DNA of 64,000 nt from Siphonodentalium dalli (GCA_032622095.1 CP136061.1:200562244-200626243), one strand, 5' to 3'; positions 44,878-57,339 are shown, numbered from the stretch's first letter. The notes: generated by a model from the letters alone, not told the origin. Numbers and translations are program-made.

Positions 44878-45153
44878 ATACATGTAACATATGTGAACAT
44901 TTAGCAAAAGTTTGACAATATAGTATAGGTAGGTGAATTTGAAAGGGTATTAAACAACAAGCCCCGGGCTTTTTATTAAGTTTGTTCCCATAAAGAGCTT
45001 CTCTCTTGAGCTTCAGTTCATCGATGAGTGATTTAAATCTGTCTTTCCAATTTTTATCTGGTCCGAGTTGACGTAATTCTTTTTGGAGAGAGATACTCTG
45101 CCATTGTTTGTTGTGTTCAACTGTATTTTTATCAACCTTATGATATTTATTAG
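44878..45153 (-). CDS. Coding-like segment of unknown function on the minus strand
   Basis: The minus strand is open for about 92 codons without an ATG start. It reads KYHKVDKNTVEHNKQW, SISLQKELRQLGPDKNWKD, RFKSLIDELKLKREALYG and NKLNKKPGACC, then a hydrophobic run to a stop near 44876. The Lys/Glu/Leu-rich, helix-like middle looks like real protein and not an AT-rich chance frame. AAAATACAG, about 30 nt into the open stretch, could be a 3' splice site. I recognise no family. It may be an exon or a transposon remnant. Confidence 0.25.
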
Positions 45154-45349
45154 CTTAATAGGACGAATTTTATCGTGAATGTGTTTCCCAAGGCGCATAC
45201 AACTTTGAGTAACTGCACTCACCCTTCACATTATTGTTTAACATACAATGTGGCCTTATTCTAAACATAATTTTTATTGTTGTGTACGCAGCATATATCA
45301 GATTGATATATGAATTGAACAATGTTCAGAAATTAACCATACTGGTACC

Positions 45350-45860
45350 ATGTTGTAATTGATCATCATGGGGGGCATATTTTAATTAGTCGTCATTGGA
45401 CCATATTTGAATTGACCCTCATGGGACTATATTTGTATTTACACCCCCCTCATGGAACCGTTGTTTAATAAACACCGATTACACCATATTTGTATTTGAA
45501 TAAACCCTCATAATGCGACCATATTTCAACTTCAATTAACCCTCATGGGACCATATTGACCCTCATGTGACCATGTTTGAATTAACCCCCATGTGTCCAC
45601 ATTTGTATTAACCCCCATGGGGCCATATATTAATAAAACCTGATCAGTTATGGGAACATATTTTAATTAACAATAATGGTTCCATTTTAATTAACCATCA
45701 TGTGACCATATTTTTTATTAACACTCGTTGGACCATATTATAATTAACCCGCATCGGACCATGTTTTAAATAACCCTATCTGAATAACTAACCCTCATGG
45801 GACCATACATGTATTTTAATTAGCCCTCATGCGAGACCATAATTTCAAAGTTGATACCAG
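45350..45860 (+). repeat. Degenerate minisatellite, about 28-30-bp unit
   Basis: ATTAACCCTCATGGGACCAT and ATTTTA or ATTTGT recur about 17 times with small changes. There is no coding potential. Confidence 0.85.
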
Positions 45861-46639
45861 GAGTACATTACATGAGACCATGCATATATTATCATTACGG
45901 CTCGTATGGTGTAGATTGACAAGTATATCTGGCCCTGTAGTAGGGGGGGGGGATAAATGAAAATCGTGCATTTTATGGTAAAAGCGTCAAATTTGGCATA
46001 TATATCTACAACAAATGAATATAAGTTTGGATATAGGTTGATTCTGTCTTAAAACATGTTTTCCCCATTATTGTCCTAAAACTATTCCGTAGCCATGGAA
46101 ATCTGAATTTAAAGCAAATTAGTCATCATAAAAAGACAGATATGAGTATTTAAAAATATATAACAGAACGGTTTATGAAAATCCATTCATATCGGTTTAC
46201 ACAGTTATTTACCACTTGCTTGTTAATTCCACTTATGCAATTTTATCAGTTTACATTAATATTCTCTTGCTGTTCTCGCATAGAAATTAATTGCCTGAAT
46301 TAACTATTAAATGGGTCTAAACATGTGTAGAATTTACTCATGCATCATTTAAACATCGCAATTACTTTACAATGTTTTCACACCGGTGCTTGATAAAATG
46401 AAAGACTGATGTAACAGGATATCTCCTCCTGGATATCACCCCACCATGGATATCTTCCCCCATGTATGACTAAACAAAAAATTCACTAATTTGATAGCGT
46501 TTGACCCTGAAATTTTCTCTCTTTTTTTCAAGTGAGAACATTTTTTTCCCACGCATTTTGTAGTTTGATCTTGATATGTCCAGACAAATGTTTAGGCGGT
46601 TTATTTTTTTATTTATTATTTTTAATTGTCAAGGCCACC
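45861..46639. other. Unassigned AT-rich sequence
   Basis: I see no gene, RNA fold or long repeat. A ten-G run stands at about 45943. Confidence 0.5.
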
Positions 46640-47220
46640 CATCACCTTTATATAGTCATGAAACGGCGAGAAATTAACTTCTTCCGAGAAAAAGTTGTTT
46701 GAGTCAGGATTTTGGGTGGGTGGTGGGATGTCCAGGCAGGATAACTCCCAGAATATCTCCCACCCAGCTTCTACATAACAAAAAATCCTCTTATAGTTGT
46801 ATTGCTATTTTTGCTTTATAAAATCATGAAACGGCGAAAAATTAACTTCTTCCGAGAAAACGTTGTTTGAGTCAAGGTTTGGGGTGGGGGAGATGTCCAG
46901 GTCGGGATACACCCCCACCCAGCAACTACATGACACAAAATCGTCTTATGGTTGTATTGCTTGTTTTGCTTTTTATATTCATGACACGTCGAGAAATTAA
47001 CTTTTTCCGAGAAAAAGTTGTTTGAGTCAGGGTAGGCCACTTGGGAGTGGGGGATTTCTCCCCACCCAGGACATACATGGCACAATATCCTCTTATTGTT
47101 TTATGTTTATTTTGGCTTAATTTAGTGATGAAATGGCGAGAAATTAACTTCTGCCGAGAAAAGGTTGTTTGAGTCAGGGTTTTGGGGTGGGGGAGATGCC
47201 TATACATTTGGATTCTAGGC
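46640..47220 (+). repeat. Tandem repeat, four units of about 150 bp
   Basis: Each unit carries ATGAAACGGCGAGAAATTAA, CTTCTTCCGAGAAAAAGTTG, TTTGAGTCAGG, then GTGGGGGAGATGTCC and CACCCAGC with CACAA.ATCCTCTTAT. Unit starts are near 46658, 46826, 46980 and 47128. Minus-strand frames of 89 and 98 codons through it are translations of the repeat. Confidence 0.85.
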
Positions 47221-48260
47221 ATATATTAATATGCATGTTGGGGCATAACTTGACTCACCAGCATCCGGACATGACTCAGGTATAACTGACTTAGGTTTTT
47301 CCCACACGGGCTAATTGTTTTACCTGGGGTACGTAGTCGTTGAGTTATAAATGGTATAAATTCGACGGTGTAAATCATAGTCGATTATTTTGTCAGTATC
47401 ATAGTGGACAGTCAAATATTTCTAGGACTCACGTCAAAACGTGATAGACCTCAACGTTATTTCCCAAAAATATTTTTATCGGGGGACAATTATAACAAAT
47501 GACAAAGAAAAGATACATGCCAACCGAAAACAAATTCGAATGTCGTATAAGAGAACCGATAAACCAACATGTTAGTGTATTTGCCGGTGAGCTGGCAGCG
47601 CGTCGTCATAATAACGTGGCAATCGTCATATCAAGGCGTTCCTTACTTTGTTTTGGCAGTGAGTGTGTGGTTATTGGTGTATCAATGCAATGGCCGTTGC
47701 ATGTTTGGCGATGAACATTTCAACCAATTGAAACGTATGCTCCCTTTGTGAACACATACCTCACGTGACGCCTGGTGTATAACTGTTTCAAATTAAACTT
47801 TAGTTTGGCAATCTAAGCACTTAACAGAACAAAGGTCCTCAAAAATCAAATATTAATACGTCTGGAAATGTCCTGAAGCGGGGCTATATATGTGGAGTAG
47901 AATAATCAATGCTACGCGTTTTTGATATGAAAAATTAACAGGAAGCCATCACTGGACGAAAGTGAGGTTTACAGATATGGCGATTTCACGTATTTTCCAC
48001 CTACCGAATATACGTCACATTTAAGACGCTTTTATTCGTAAATACAGAAATTCTGTAATCTTGACTTTTGATTCGGTTTAAATCCCAATTATTCGCCGAC
48101 ATATAGCCTCGCAGATCTCAATATCAGTTTCTAAATATTACCCCGTATTATTACTGATCGCGAGGAGGGGTGATATAAAGAAAAGTTATTATAGATAATT
48201 TATATCTATATAGTTCACACCAGTCCACAATCACGAAAGACGACACTAATATGAACATGA
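47221..48260. other. Unassigned sequence
   Basis: Short overlapping frames at 47499-47751 show no motif. I see nothing further that I can support. Confidence 0.45.
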
Positions 48261-48263
48261 CCT

Positions 48264-49336
48264 TAAACTATAAATAATCACACAAATAGCAAATTGCAAA
48301 TAAGAACATATTTCAATAGTTACGGAAACTACTGTGTGTATACAGAAATAATATTAAGAAATGCTACAACAGGGAGACTAAAAATAATCACAATACCATT
48401 CCACAGTACGAATGAAAATATAAATATCATCATCAATATTGAGTCATTTAAGACCAATCCAAAGACACAAAATGTTGTCATACAAGTTGACTCAGTTGAC
48501 AGTTTGTGAATACAATGGTACACAGTCGATTTCGACAATTTAATGGATACCTAGAGTATTTATATACAGAAAAGTCATTTCCCCAAAAACTTGCTTCTCG
48601 TGATTCTGGATAATGTTTGATATAAATGGGCAGATTAAAAAACAATTGTACAGTTTTATAATATGGCTATTGTCATTAACGTACGCTTGAAATTGATCAA
48701 TTTGATCAAAGATGATTGCCAAAATGAACACCAAAAAAAACCTCAAAATTATAAAATTTGACAAATGTTCACCTATATCATTTTTCAAATGGCATTTAGC
48801 AACGGACGTAGATATATTCTCCCAAATTAATGAGATAATATCATGCTATGTTTGGTATATTGTGAATACGTTTGAAAATAATCGTTTTTTTTAAACCGAA
48901 ACTATATCAAAATGGATTCTTAGATAGTAGAAACCTGACATGGAATTGGCCAATATAACTTAAAAGATCATGTCCACTTTAAGCCAGAAACTCAAACTGA
49001 ATATGTGCTTATGTATTACTTTTAGACCATAACGAATACGCCAAACTCAAAAGAATCACTAAAGTCAGAACTCCGAGAGTTATCCACATTTACGGCTATG
49101 GTATTGCGTTTGGGGCATATTTACTTTATTCGTTGTCTATTCTTGATGAATATCTGACCATGTTGATTATATTCGGCCACCACCAGTTACAATATCTAGG
49201 AGCAATATCAAAACTTTTTATTGCTATCATAATGCCACTGGGAAATATACTTGCTCAATTTAGAAATACCGACGCCACACAGGCCGTACATAATGTAGTG
49301 CAGAGCATTAGAACCGTATTTCATATCAATATATGA
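48264..49336 (+). pseudogene. Unrecognised coding-like remnants left of the MITE
   Basis: Two stretches look protein-like. At 48264-48509, about 82 codons read RTYFNSYGNYCVYTEIILRN, TTGRLKIITIPFHSTNENI, then VVIQVDSVDSL, with alternating hydrophobic residues suggesting beta strands. The same frame runs on with several stops to about 48830. At 48994-49336, about 113 codons read LDHNEYAKLKRITKVRTPR, then a hydrophobic stretch GYGIAFGAYLLYSLS, then ISKLFIAIIMPLGNIL and TDATQAVHNVVQSIRTVF. Neither has a proper ATG or a recognised domain. They could be parts of one decayed gene or of an integrated element. The AT-rich background makes chance a serious alternative. Confidence 0.25.
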
Positions 49337-49393
49337 GACAATTGTGATTAATAAGATACATTGACACGTGCCATTTTAGTTTCCTGTTTTTAG

Positions 49394-50014
49394 CACCTGA
49401 TACAGACCAATGTTACTCTGTAGTAATACAAAACTATTAGTTAAAATTCCTCAGTGATATAGGGTATGTAGCATGACACGCCAGCCGTTGAGGCATGCCA
49501 CATGTTCTTTGACAAGCTAAAATCGTAACATTGCCACAGGGTAATAACTCTATAAAGAATGTATATTTACGAAATAACGCCGATTTGTATTAGAAATAAC
49601 AACACCACCATAGATCAACTGTGGTGAAATATAAGTAAAATTCTTCTCTTGGGTGGGTGGGCTTGGGGGAGGTTTGGGGTACGCTCTTTAAAAAACTTCT
49701 CCAAATATGCCCGTTATTTCGTCAAAAACACTTCTTCAAATATCTCCGTTATTTAGTTAATAAAAATAATTTCTTATTTCATAATTCGCGCTATTTCGTC
49801 ATTTCGATGCATTTTTTATTCCGCAATTTCGCTGTATTTTCCTATTTCGCTTTTTCGTGGTATTTCATATTTCGATAATTCGCTATATTTGACATATTAT
49901 GGGATATTGGCATGCCTCAACGGCTGGCGTGGCATGCCACATACCCTTTATCACTGAGGAATTTTAACTAATAGTTTTGTATTACTACAGAGTGACATTG
50001 GTCTGTATCAGGTG
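49394..50014. mobile_element. 621-bp MITE, hAT-type, with exact 8-bp target duplication
   Basis: The left terminus CACCTGATACAGACC (from 49394) and the right terminus GGTCTGTATCAGGTG (to 50014) belong to inverted repeats of about 110 bp that differ at a few positions. Both include CCTCAGTGATA and GGCATGCCTCAACGGCTGGC. GTTTTTAG stands immediately outside on both sides (49386-49393 and 50015-50022). It fits the nTnnnnAn pattern known for hAT target duplications, and the ends begin with CA as hAT termini do. There is no transposase frame, so the element is non-autonomous. The interior at 49700-49890 has unusual ATTTCG repeats. Confidence 0.9.
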
Positions 50015-50022
50015 GTTTTTAG

Positions 50023-51850
50023 CATATGTGTGTGTCTCATTAATCTAAATTCGTTTGAATAGTTGAGCCATTGGCACACTCGTCAAGACGGAAGTCAGCA
50101 CATTTGATACTCGTATTACTTCGTGCAAGATATGGTCGCATTGATGAGAGTCTATTGACAACCAAATCGCCGCAGCAACTACAGATACATCATAAACACA
50201 CTCCACAAGTGAACAGAGAGCTCACCAGAAAACTCACCGATTGCATATCAGAAATCTGCAACAGCATGTTTTCTTCGGTTGTTGGAGAGTATATATGGCA
50301 AATTATAATAAAAGTTATAATACAATTTCAAATTCAGCCGCTAATTTCATGGGCTATATGTTTCAGATTGACTTCCCTGTAGTTTACAGAAGAGTACATA
50401 AATCCGCCAACGCGATTATTGTTCGCAGAAGACGTATAGAGCGCACATTTATAGGCTCTAATTTGGTGATATACGACAAAGGAATTGTTACACATGTATA
50501 TTGATATCACCGACGAATCCCACAAATATGAGGTCACCCGATCAGGCTATTCCGGATGTTCATATAATGATGGGTTTCTATGATGTTATGCTCTTGAAAT
50601 GTCAAGAATAAACAGCGAGTTCGCAAATTATTCATATTGTTTCAGAATGACTGGGTATTTAGCCAACATCGAATAAATGTGTTCACCAGAAGTCTCGGAA
50701 ACTCACGTTGGAGCGTTAACAATGAAACTTTAGTAAATTTGGATTATTTCTCTATTCTGGTAACCACCTTAGTCGCCATTTTGAATTATATGCACATGCA
50801 TAAAAATATATCAATCCAACATGTTATGCTTACGGAGTAGTTATATATCATAATTTATTCAAAATAATGTTGCAATGAGCCACCGATTTCAAACAGGAAG
50901 GTGTGAAAAATCATATTTTGTTTTCCAAATTCGGTAGCCGTTTTGGGAGCCATCTTAGATTTTGAGGACCAAATTTCTCTACCAAGAGGAAGTGTGATAA
51001 ATGGTATCACTAATGTAGAAATATAATCATTTTCCTATCTAATATTTCCTTCCTGACACTCTGAAATGTTCATGGCTGCAATGTTGATTATTTTATCTCA
51101 TTTTGGTGGATTCTCTTGAATTCTTTGGTATAAACAGCCATGGCTCACAAATTATTCTTACTGTTTCATAACTCCGTGTTCTTTTGCCAACTTGGATAAA
51201 AAACATATTCACCTATATTCACTAAATCGCGCATTAGGAGTGATACAATGGAAATTGGTCAGATTTGAGTGACCGCCATCTTGAATGTAAATGCATGATG
51301 AACGTCGGAAACGTTCATGTAACAGTATCACGATCTGTACTGATTCATACGGAGGCTAATGGCGTGAATGCAGAGAGTGTGTGATTATTTTGGTATACGC
51401 TTCACAATTAACCCGCATGCGATAAAAATCAATCGACCGTTGAGGGATTGCAGTATGTAGGCTTCACACTGCCATGATAAGATTTTAAACAACCCGGTAA
51501 TGCAGGCTCAGAAATTTAATTGTTATTCCTGATCAGAAGATTATGTTTCAACAATGATGGGTCTATAAAGTTATTTATCACATAATTAGCCCAATAACTC
51601 GGTTTGCAGTAAGACACACGCGTAATGTCGACACGCACAGTAAGGTAAGAGCTTATCGCAATGATGTCGATGTCAATGCCGGGACTTTATTATTATGTTA
51701 ATTAGAATATAATTATGAAGTTCGATTTGTGTTAGGTTATATAGTGGTGACTGTGAGATAAACATGGTTGACAAGGGCGGTTGAACATTTCTGTCAACAT
51801 GAAAAGACACCTTTAAAATGTAACTCTATTTTTGCTCGATGGTGTTTACT
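50023..51850. other. Unassigned sequence right of the MITE
   Basis: Overlapping frames at 50071-50504 on the plus strand have mixed composition without a recognised motif. The remainder is AT-rich and empty as far as I can see. Confidence 0.4.
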
Positions 51851-52078
51851 TCCTCTCAGCCCATATATACCAGACAGAGCCAAGCTCTCGGGTCTCACTC
51901 TTGTTTCTGAATGCAGACCTGATACTAACGTGCAGCGTGAGAAGATGTTGTTGTATTATTCTCCGTGGCCACCTGATGTGACTTTGTAAATATTTGTAAT
52001 AATAAATTTCATCAACGTGTTCTAAGAATTGCCAACTTAATGCTAAGAACCTGGGACCAGCCCGAGAGTGGTACAGGT
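51851..52078 (+). repeat. Direct repeat, left copy (partner 58.21-58.44 kb)
   Basis: About 228 bp match 58210-58437 with only four substitutions that I can find. The repeat contains a TATA-like CATATATACC near its start and GTAATAATAAATTT, a polyadenylation-like signal, about 145 bp later. This order is like an LTR, but the ends are not TG...CA and no retroviral-type genes lie between the copies. It is either two young copies of a short element or partial solo LTRs. Confidence 0.75.
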
Positions 52079-52199
52079 CGACGTGGTGCCGTGAGCAGGA
52101 TATTTCTTGGAATTCTTGGAGATGGTTCACAACTCTTTATAGGTAAATAGGTAGATTTAACTATAGTTTAAAATGGTTCCATCAATTTGTCTATATAAG

Positions 52200-52690
52200 G
52201 TAAACTTAGAAACTGCTCTTGTGCCAGTATGTTAATTTCTAGTTGTTGTTTCATTAATCGTTGCGTCGATTTGAAATAAAGAGTGGTTTTTATTTTCGAA
52301 GTATTATTAGTTAATTGTTGCTGGTCTAAATTTTTGTGCAAATTGGCCGTAATTATTAAAATTGAAATTTTTTATCAGCTAGATGAAATAATCACTGGGA
52401 TAATGTGTCCAGAGCTATGGCATCCAAGAATTGGATGAGATTGGTTTGACAATCTGCGCGAGAATGACTCCCAGTGAATTATTAAATTATGCAGGGAATT
52501 ATGTTCTGGGAATTCACAGTTAGAGTTTAAATTGTTGCGTCAATATTTCAATATTAGGTATGCTTGGAAATTACTGTTGTGTCAGAGTTTCTATGTCAAA
52601 TTGTTGTTTCAAAAATCGTTGCGTCGATTTGAAATAAAGATTGTTTGTTTTCGAGGTATTATTAGTTACATGTATGCTGGTCTAAATTAT
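52200..52690 (+). repeat. Two diverged copies of a 135-bp segment
   Basis: TTGTTGTTTCA.TAATCGTTGC, GTCGATTTGAAATAAAGA, TATTATTAGTTA and GCTGGTCTAAATT occur in order at 52200-52335 and again at 52553-52690, about 350 bp apart. Both copies carry AATAAA. Confidence 0.65.
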
Positions 52691-53109
52691 TACACCTTTA
52701 TTCAGGATATATAGGTATTAAATTTACTGATGATTTTAGGATGTTGTCAAGTTAATCATTCTGGTCCGAATCGGCATCTCCAGTTTAGACCTAGTTTAAA
52801 CTACCAGTTTAAACTGGGTTTAGTAGTAAAACCAAGTTTTTCTCCACCGCTGGGACGACATAGATTTGGTCGATTGCGTTACCTGTGGGCCACACTTGTC
52901 CAATTGCAAGAATAGGAGGCGTGGTCTGTCTGTTTATTATCGCTAAGCTTGTCAATTCATTGTCCGGTCAAGCGACCTGTTGTCGCTATATAATCTCCTA
53001 ATCAGGGGAATAACCCGTGCGCTTTGAGAAATCACGACGAATGCACGGTCTGTTGTATAACGGTTAGATATTATCTAATATCATGGACGAACGTGACTTT
53101 TGGAACTCC

Positions 53110-54530
53110 AAAATATCTCTTGAGGGCATAGGTGGGGCCCCGCCACAAATACCCCATAGAAACACCATCACCCCGGGGGACCATACCATCCGGACGGGTG
53201 AAAATGGGGTATGGACCATTTTTGAGAACGGGGAGGATTTCGGCGAATTTGACGGCATGAAAGGGTGGCTCGCCTATAAAACCCGATAGAAACATCACCC
53301 CTCACCCCGGGATAACAGGGGTATGGACGGTAAGGATTTAGGCTAATTAATTTGGCAGCAGGAGTGGGTGGCACGATCAAAATACACCATAGAACCACCC
53401 CTACCCACCCCTCACCGGGGGAAGGGGTCACACCAGAGGAGGTGGAAATTGGGTACGCCCAAATACCGAATAGAAACACCCCAACCCTCACCCCCGGGGA
53501 AGGGTACCTCAAATAACGCATATTAACACCCTACCCTCACATCCGGGCGGGGTGGGGTGTGTCGCCACCCTCGGGTGAAGATGGGATATGAACCATGTTC
53601 GAGAACGGTAAGGATTTCTGCCAATTTGACGACAGGGGTGTGTGGCCCGCTCCAAATATCCCATATAGACACCATACCCTCATCCCTGGAGGGTACCACC
53701 CTGCTGGGGTGAAAATGGGGTATGGAGCATTTTATTCATTATTCGCAAAAACATGCCCCTGTTGGTTAACATTACGGCATGTGTAGGTGGCACGCCCCAA
53801 ATACCCCATATAATGGGGTATGGACCGTTATCGAGAACGGTAGGGATTTCGGCCAATATGACGTCATTGTTGGGCGGCCCGCCCTCAAATATAGTCATAG
53901 AAACACCCCCACCCTTACCGCGGGTGGTTCTACCCGAGCGGGTGAAAATGGGGTCCGGGGTGGGGGTGGGGTGTTTCTATGGGGCGCATTTGGGATGTGC
54001 CACCCACCGTTCTCGAAAATGGTCCATACCCCATTTCACCCCCTCGGGGTGGTACTTCCGGGTGAGGGTGTTTCTAGGGGGTAGTTGGAGCGGGCTACGC
54101 ACACTGCTGACGTCAAATTGACCGAAATCCTTACCGTTCTCGAAAATGGTCCATACCCCATTTTCACCTCCTGTGTGGTTCCCCCAGCGTTCAGGGGTGG
54201 GCTGTTTCTATGGGACATTTGAGCGGGCCATCCATCCATGCCGTCAATTGGCCGAAATCCTTACAAGTTTCGAAAATGGTCCACATCCCACGTTCACCCC
54301 CTCGGGTGGTACCCCCCCCCCCCGGATGTGAGGGGTGGGGTGTTTCTATGGGTTATTTGGGGCGAGCCACCCACCCATACTATCAAATTGGCCGAAATCC
54401 TTACAGTTCTCCAAAATAGTCCATACTCCACCCCCTCAGGGTGGCCGTTACCCTCCCCCGGGTGAAGGCTGGGGTGTCTCTGATGGGTATTTGGGCGGGC
54501 CACCAACCCATGCGTCAAATTGACCGAAAG
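53110..54530. repeat. Minisatellite block 2, orientation flips at about 53.95 kb
   Basis: This has the same unit as block 1 at 26.5-32.2 kb. From 53110 to about 53950 the units run in reverse complement (GGGGTATGGACCATTTT, GAGAACGGTAAGGATTTCGG, AATTTGACGGCA). From about 53960 to 54530 they run forward (CGAAAATGGTCCATACCCCA and on). There are about ten units in all. Frames here are translations of the repeat. Confidence 0.9.
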
Positions 54531-55094
54531 AGACCTTTTTTGTGAATAAGGAATCAGTTTCAAAAGTTATGTTCGTGGCTAACGTGTCAATCTGATCAGT
54601 CCGATCCCGCCATGCTCTCAGCCGCCAAATCGACATCCGAACGAGCGAATTGCAAACAGACATATATAGCAAGAAATCATCCATCACACTGGCACATATT
54701 TTGTTAGAATTTATCTCATAAGTACCGACATCGCCTCCCCGAATTCCACTAAGACTCTATTGTATCTACATTGAGTGACAAACGCCCAAGCATAAACGCC
54801 TCCCCCAATTCAAAATAAACACTCCCATATTCACGAAGAAACAACATGAATATTGGGCGAAAAATATCGGCCGAATAATTAAACCCACAAAACTAGGTTT
54901 TAGTCAAACCTGGGGTAGGGTGGTTTAACTTTGAATTTTTTTCAAAGTATATTTAAAGGTGTATGTTCGAGGCGAGACGTATGGTACGTATAAATCATAT
55001 ATACATAAGCTTATACTGATGATTATATAGCCAATTCACCACAAACAATTAGTAATATTACCATAACTTTATCACGTTAATAAAACCTAGTTTC

Positions 55095-55255
55095 AACTTA
55101 AACTGGGTTTATCACAAAACTTGGTTTAAGTACGCTAAAACCCAGTTTTACTCCCATAAACCTGGTTTAACTACTGTAAAACCAAGTTTAAACCCTACTT
55201 AAACCTAGTTTAAACTGGAGTTAAACCTGGTCTAGAATAAAACCTAGTCTAAACC
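55095..55255 (+). repeat. Short-motif array of AAACCTGGTTTAA type
   Basis: Variants of AAACCTAGTTTAAACTGG and AAAACCCAGTTTTA recur about eleven times at 12-20-bp spacing, many self-complementary around GTTTAAAC. The array forms the right subterminal part of the 2.5-kb element. Confidence 0.75.
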
Positions 55256-55279
55256 AGAGATGCCGATTCGGACCTATGA

Positions 55280-57335
55280 GTTTAGTGAGTTCTGGTTTTG
55301 AACGAATTGTGGGTTCAATTTTTGTTAAGGCTGTTATGTCGGTCAATTGAGCGTATACTATTAGTTTTATTGTGCTCAGATTATCCATTTGAAAACATTA
55401 GTTATTTATGACAGTTTGTCAAGAAACTGGTTGCGTCCAGCGAGATATATCTTTAAATAAAAGAAATTAGTTGAAGTAATTCAAATTTTTTTTTTAAATT
55501 AAAGACATTATAGTCACTTGAAGTTTGAAGTATGGTTTAGGAATGTTCCATTTAGCCAAATGGTTCCAATGTTTTGCAAAAATATCTACACGGATGGTTA
55601 GTGGTATTTTGGTTATAACACACCCAGATTGGGTTAAAATGTCGATTTTAAAAATAGATAGATCGCTGTACATATATCGCCATTGTATGTAGGCGTTATC
55701 GAAATGGTTTTAATGTGTTCAAGTTTCGAACAAACCAAAGTTGAACAGAGTTGACAAGTCGGAAAGTCAGAAATGTAACTGAATAATCAATTATGGTGTG
55801 CCCATACAAGAAAAGAATGGCTAGAAAATTGATTATGCCATAATTACATCTATTACGTGTATTCTGAGAGTGTCTGTAAGTATTAATCAGACTAACATGC
55901 TTTCCAGTATGTCTAAATGTTTGTGGACGGCACCGAGTACACGTAATAATATACATGTAGAATATAAAAGAAGAAAAACAAACTTACTTTTTAAGGAGTT
56001 GTCAGAGAAAACAACATGAATTTATCCAGATAATCCTATTAATTCCATGAAAATTGTACTGAATAAAGACACAATTTTAACCATAGTTATGTTGAAAACA
56101 TTGTCAATGGGAAATATATCCGTCCCATAGGAAACATCGAGACAATATAGGAACGTATAGTCCATGTGGTGATTCGACATCCTTTGTAAGATACATACAA
56201 ATTGTTTGGTCAAAATTACTGAATCGAGACCCTCGTTTAGCCAAAACATACATCGTCTTCAATAGAAATGAAACTGTGCCCCCAGGGTTTTAATTATGCA
56301 AACTGGCAAAACTGTCCAACCGATACAATGGTAGATTTTCCCTTTGACCGCACTGGAGATGATACAAGGCTAAGTCAATTATATTGCAACCGAGTGGAGT
56401 CGCTCAGACGAACAATTTAAATGAATGTCCACGAGTGTTATGGAGGTAATTGAAAATTTGACTGCTTGATAAAATTTCATACATATCACATATAAATTAA
56501 GTTTCGTTCACCATATCGAGAATTCATATTTTACGAGGAACATGGGACATATGAATTAGAAATTAGCTTGCACATTCCTTTTAAGAGTTGTCTGAGGTCA
56601 TGAAAATATAAGTTAGACGTTGTCTGAAGATTTTAAGTTTAAAGAGACATATGAGAATGAACTGGAAATACGTTTAAAGAGATAGCTGATGTCAGGAAAT
56701 TAAAGTTTGTATAGTGAACTATTGAATTGTTTTAAAGGGAAATATCATGATAATAAGGTAAAGTAGGTTGTATTAAAAACCCATATATAATTAGCTAGGA
56801 GTATGTGAACCAATAAGCCAAGCAAATTGTGTCATGAGTTGTACATTTTATTCCGTTTCACAAGGAATATTTATATATATATAATCGATGGCATTTATAT
56901 AAAATGTCCTTGGTGTGGGAGTTGTTTATGTTTATGAGAGTTGTTAGAATTTCAGTTTTTTTTTCAAATTGAAATGTGAATCGGTTAGATTGTAATTTCA
57001 AGGTGATTTGACGGGTGTTCCCAAATGCGGGGCCCGTGAGATGTTTAGTTTGGCATTCCAAGTTAATGGATAGCGATTTTGACGTGACAGGCGTGATTTT
57101 ACACGCCGTGCCAAGGAATTTCTAAAATCTCAGTTTATAGAGCATTTGTACAAGAGTATTTGTACCATGCGGATATTTGTAGGGCCTTTGAGCCAAATTA
57201 AAATGTTAGTTGGTTATATGGGCATTTCTGTGCAATGAAACGTGTTCTACACGTATAGCGTGATTTTCACACGCTAATGCCAACCAGACTTAATTGATAT
57301 TAGTTTCTAAACACAACGTATGAAGTCCTACACTA
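55280..57335. other. Unassigned AT-rich sequence
   Basis: I see no supported gene. Weak echoes of GAGTTGTCTGAGGTCATGAA and TTTAAAGAGA occur between 56570 and 56720. They may be remains of a roughly 60-bp tandem repeat. Confidence 0.45.
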
Positions 57336-57339
57336 GACA

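Larger units (their letters stand above)
52763..55274. mobile_element. 2.5-kb inverted-repeat element carrying a minisatellite
   Basis: GGTCCGAATCGGCATCTC (52763 on) is repeated in reverse complement to 55274. Beyond it, GTTTAGAC and AAACC/TTTAAAC words pair with gaps. The left end has TTTAAAC palindromic words at 52785-52830, and the right end has a longer array of them (55095-55250). Between them lie a two-directional minisatellite block and about 350 bp of other sequence. The flanks show no clear target duplication. The layout, inverted ends plus subterminal modular repeats, resembles that of the 2.8-kb element at 3.0 kb. There is no transposase frame. Confidence 0.65.

Noticed and set aside
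46816-47222. Two minus-strand frames of 89 and 98 codons with internal similarity
   Set aside because: They translate the four-unit 150-bp tandem repeat. The internal similarity is the repeat itself.
53064-54687. Overlapping frames in minisatellite block 2, up to 122 codons
   Set aside because: Same repeat unit as block 1 in both orientations; frames are translations of the repeat.
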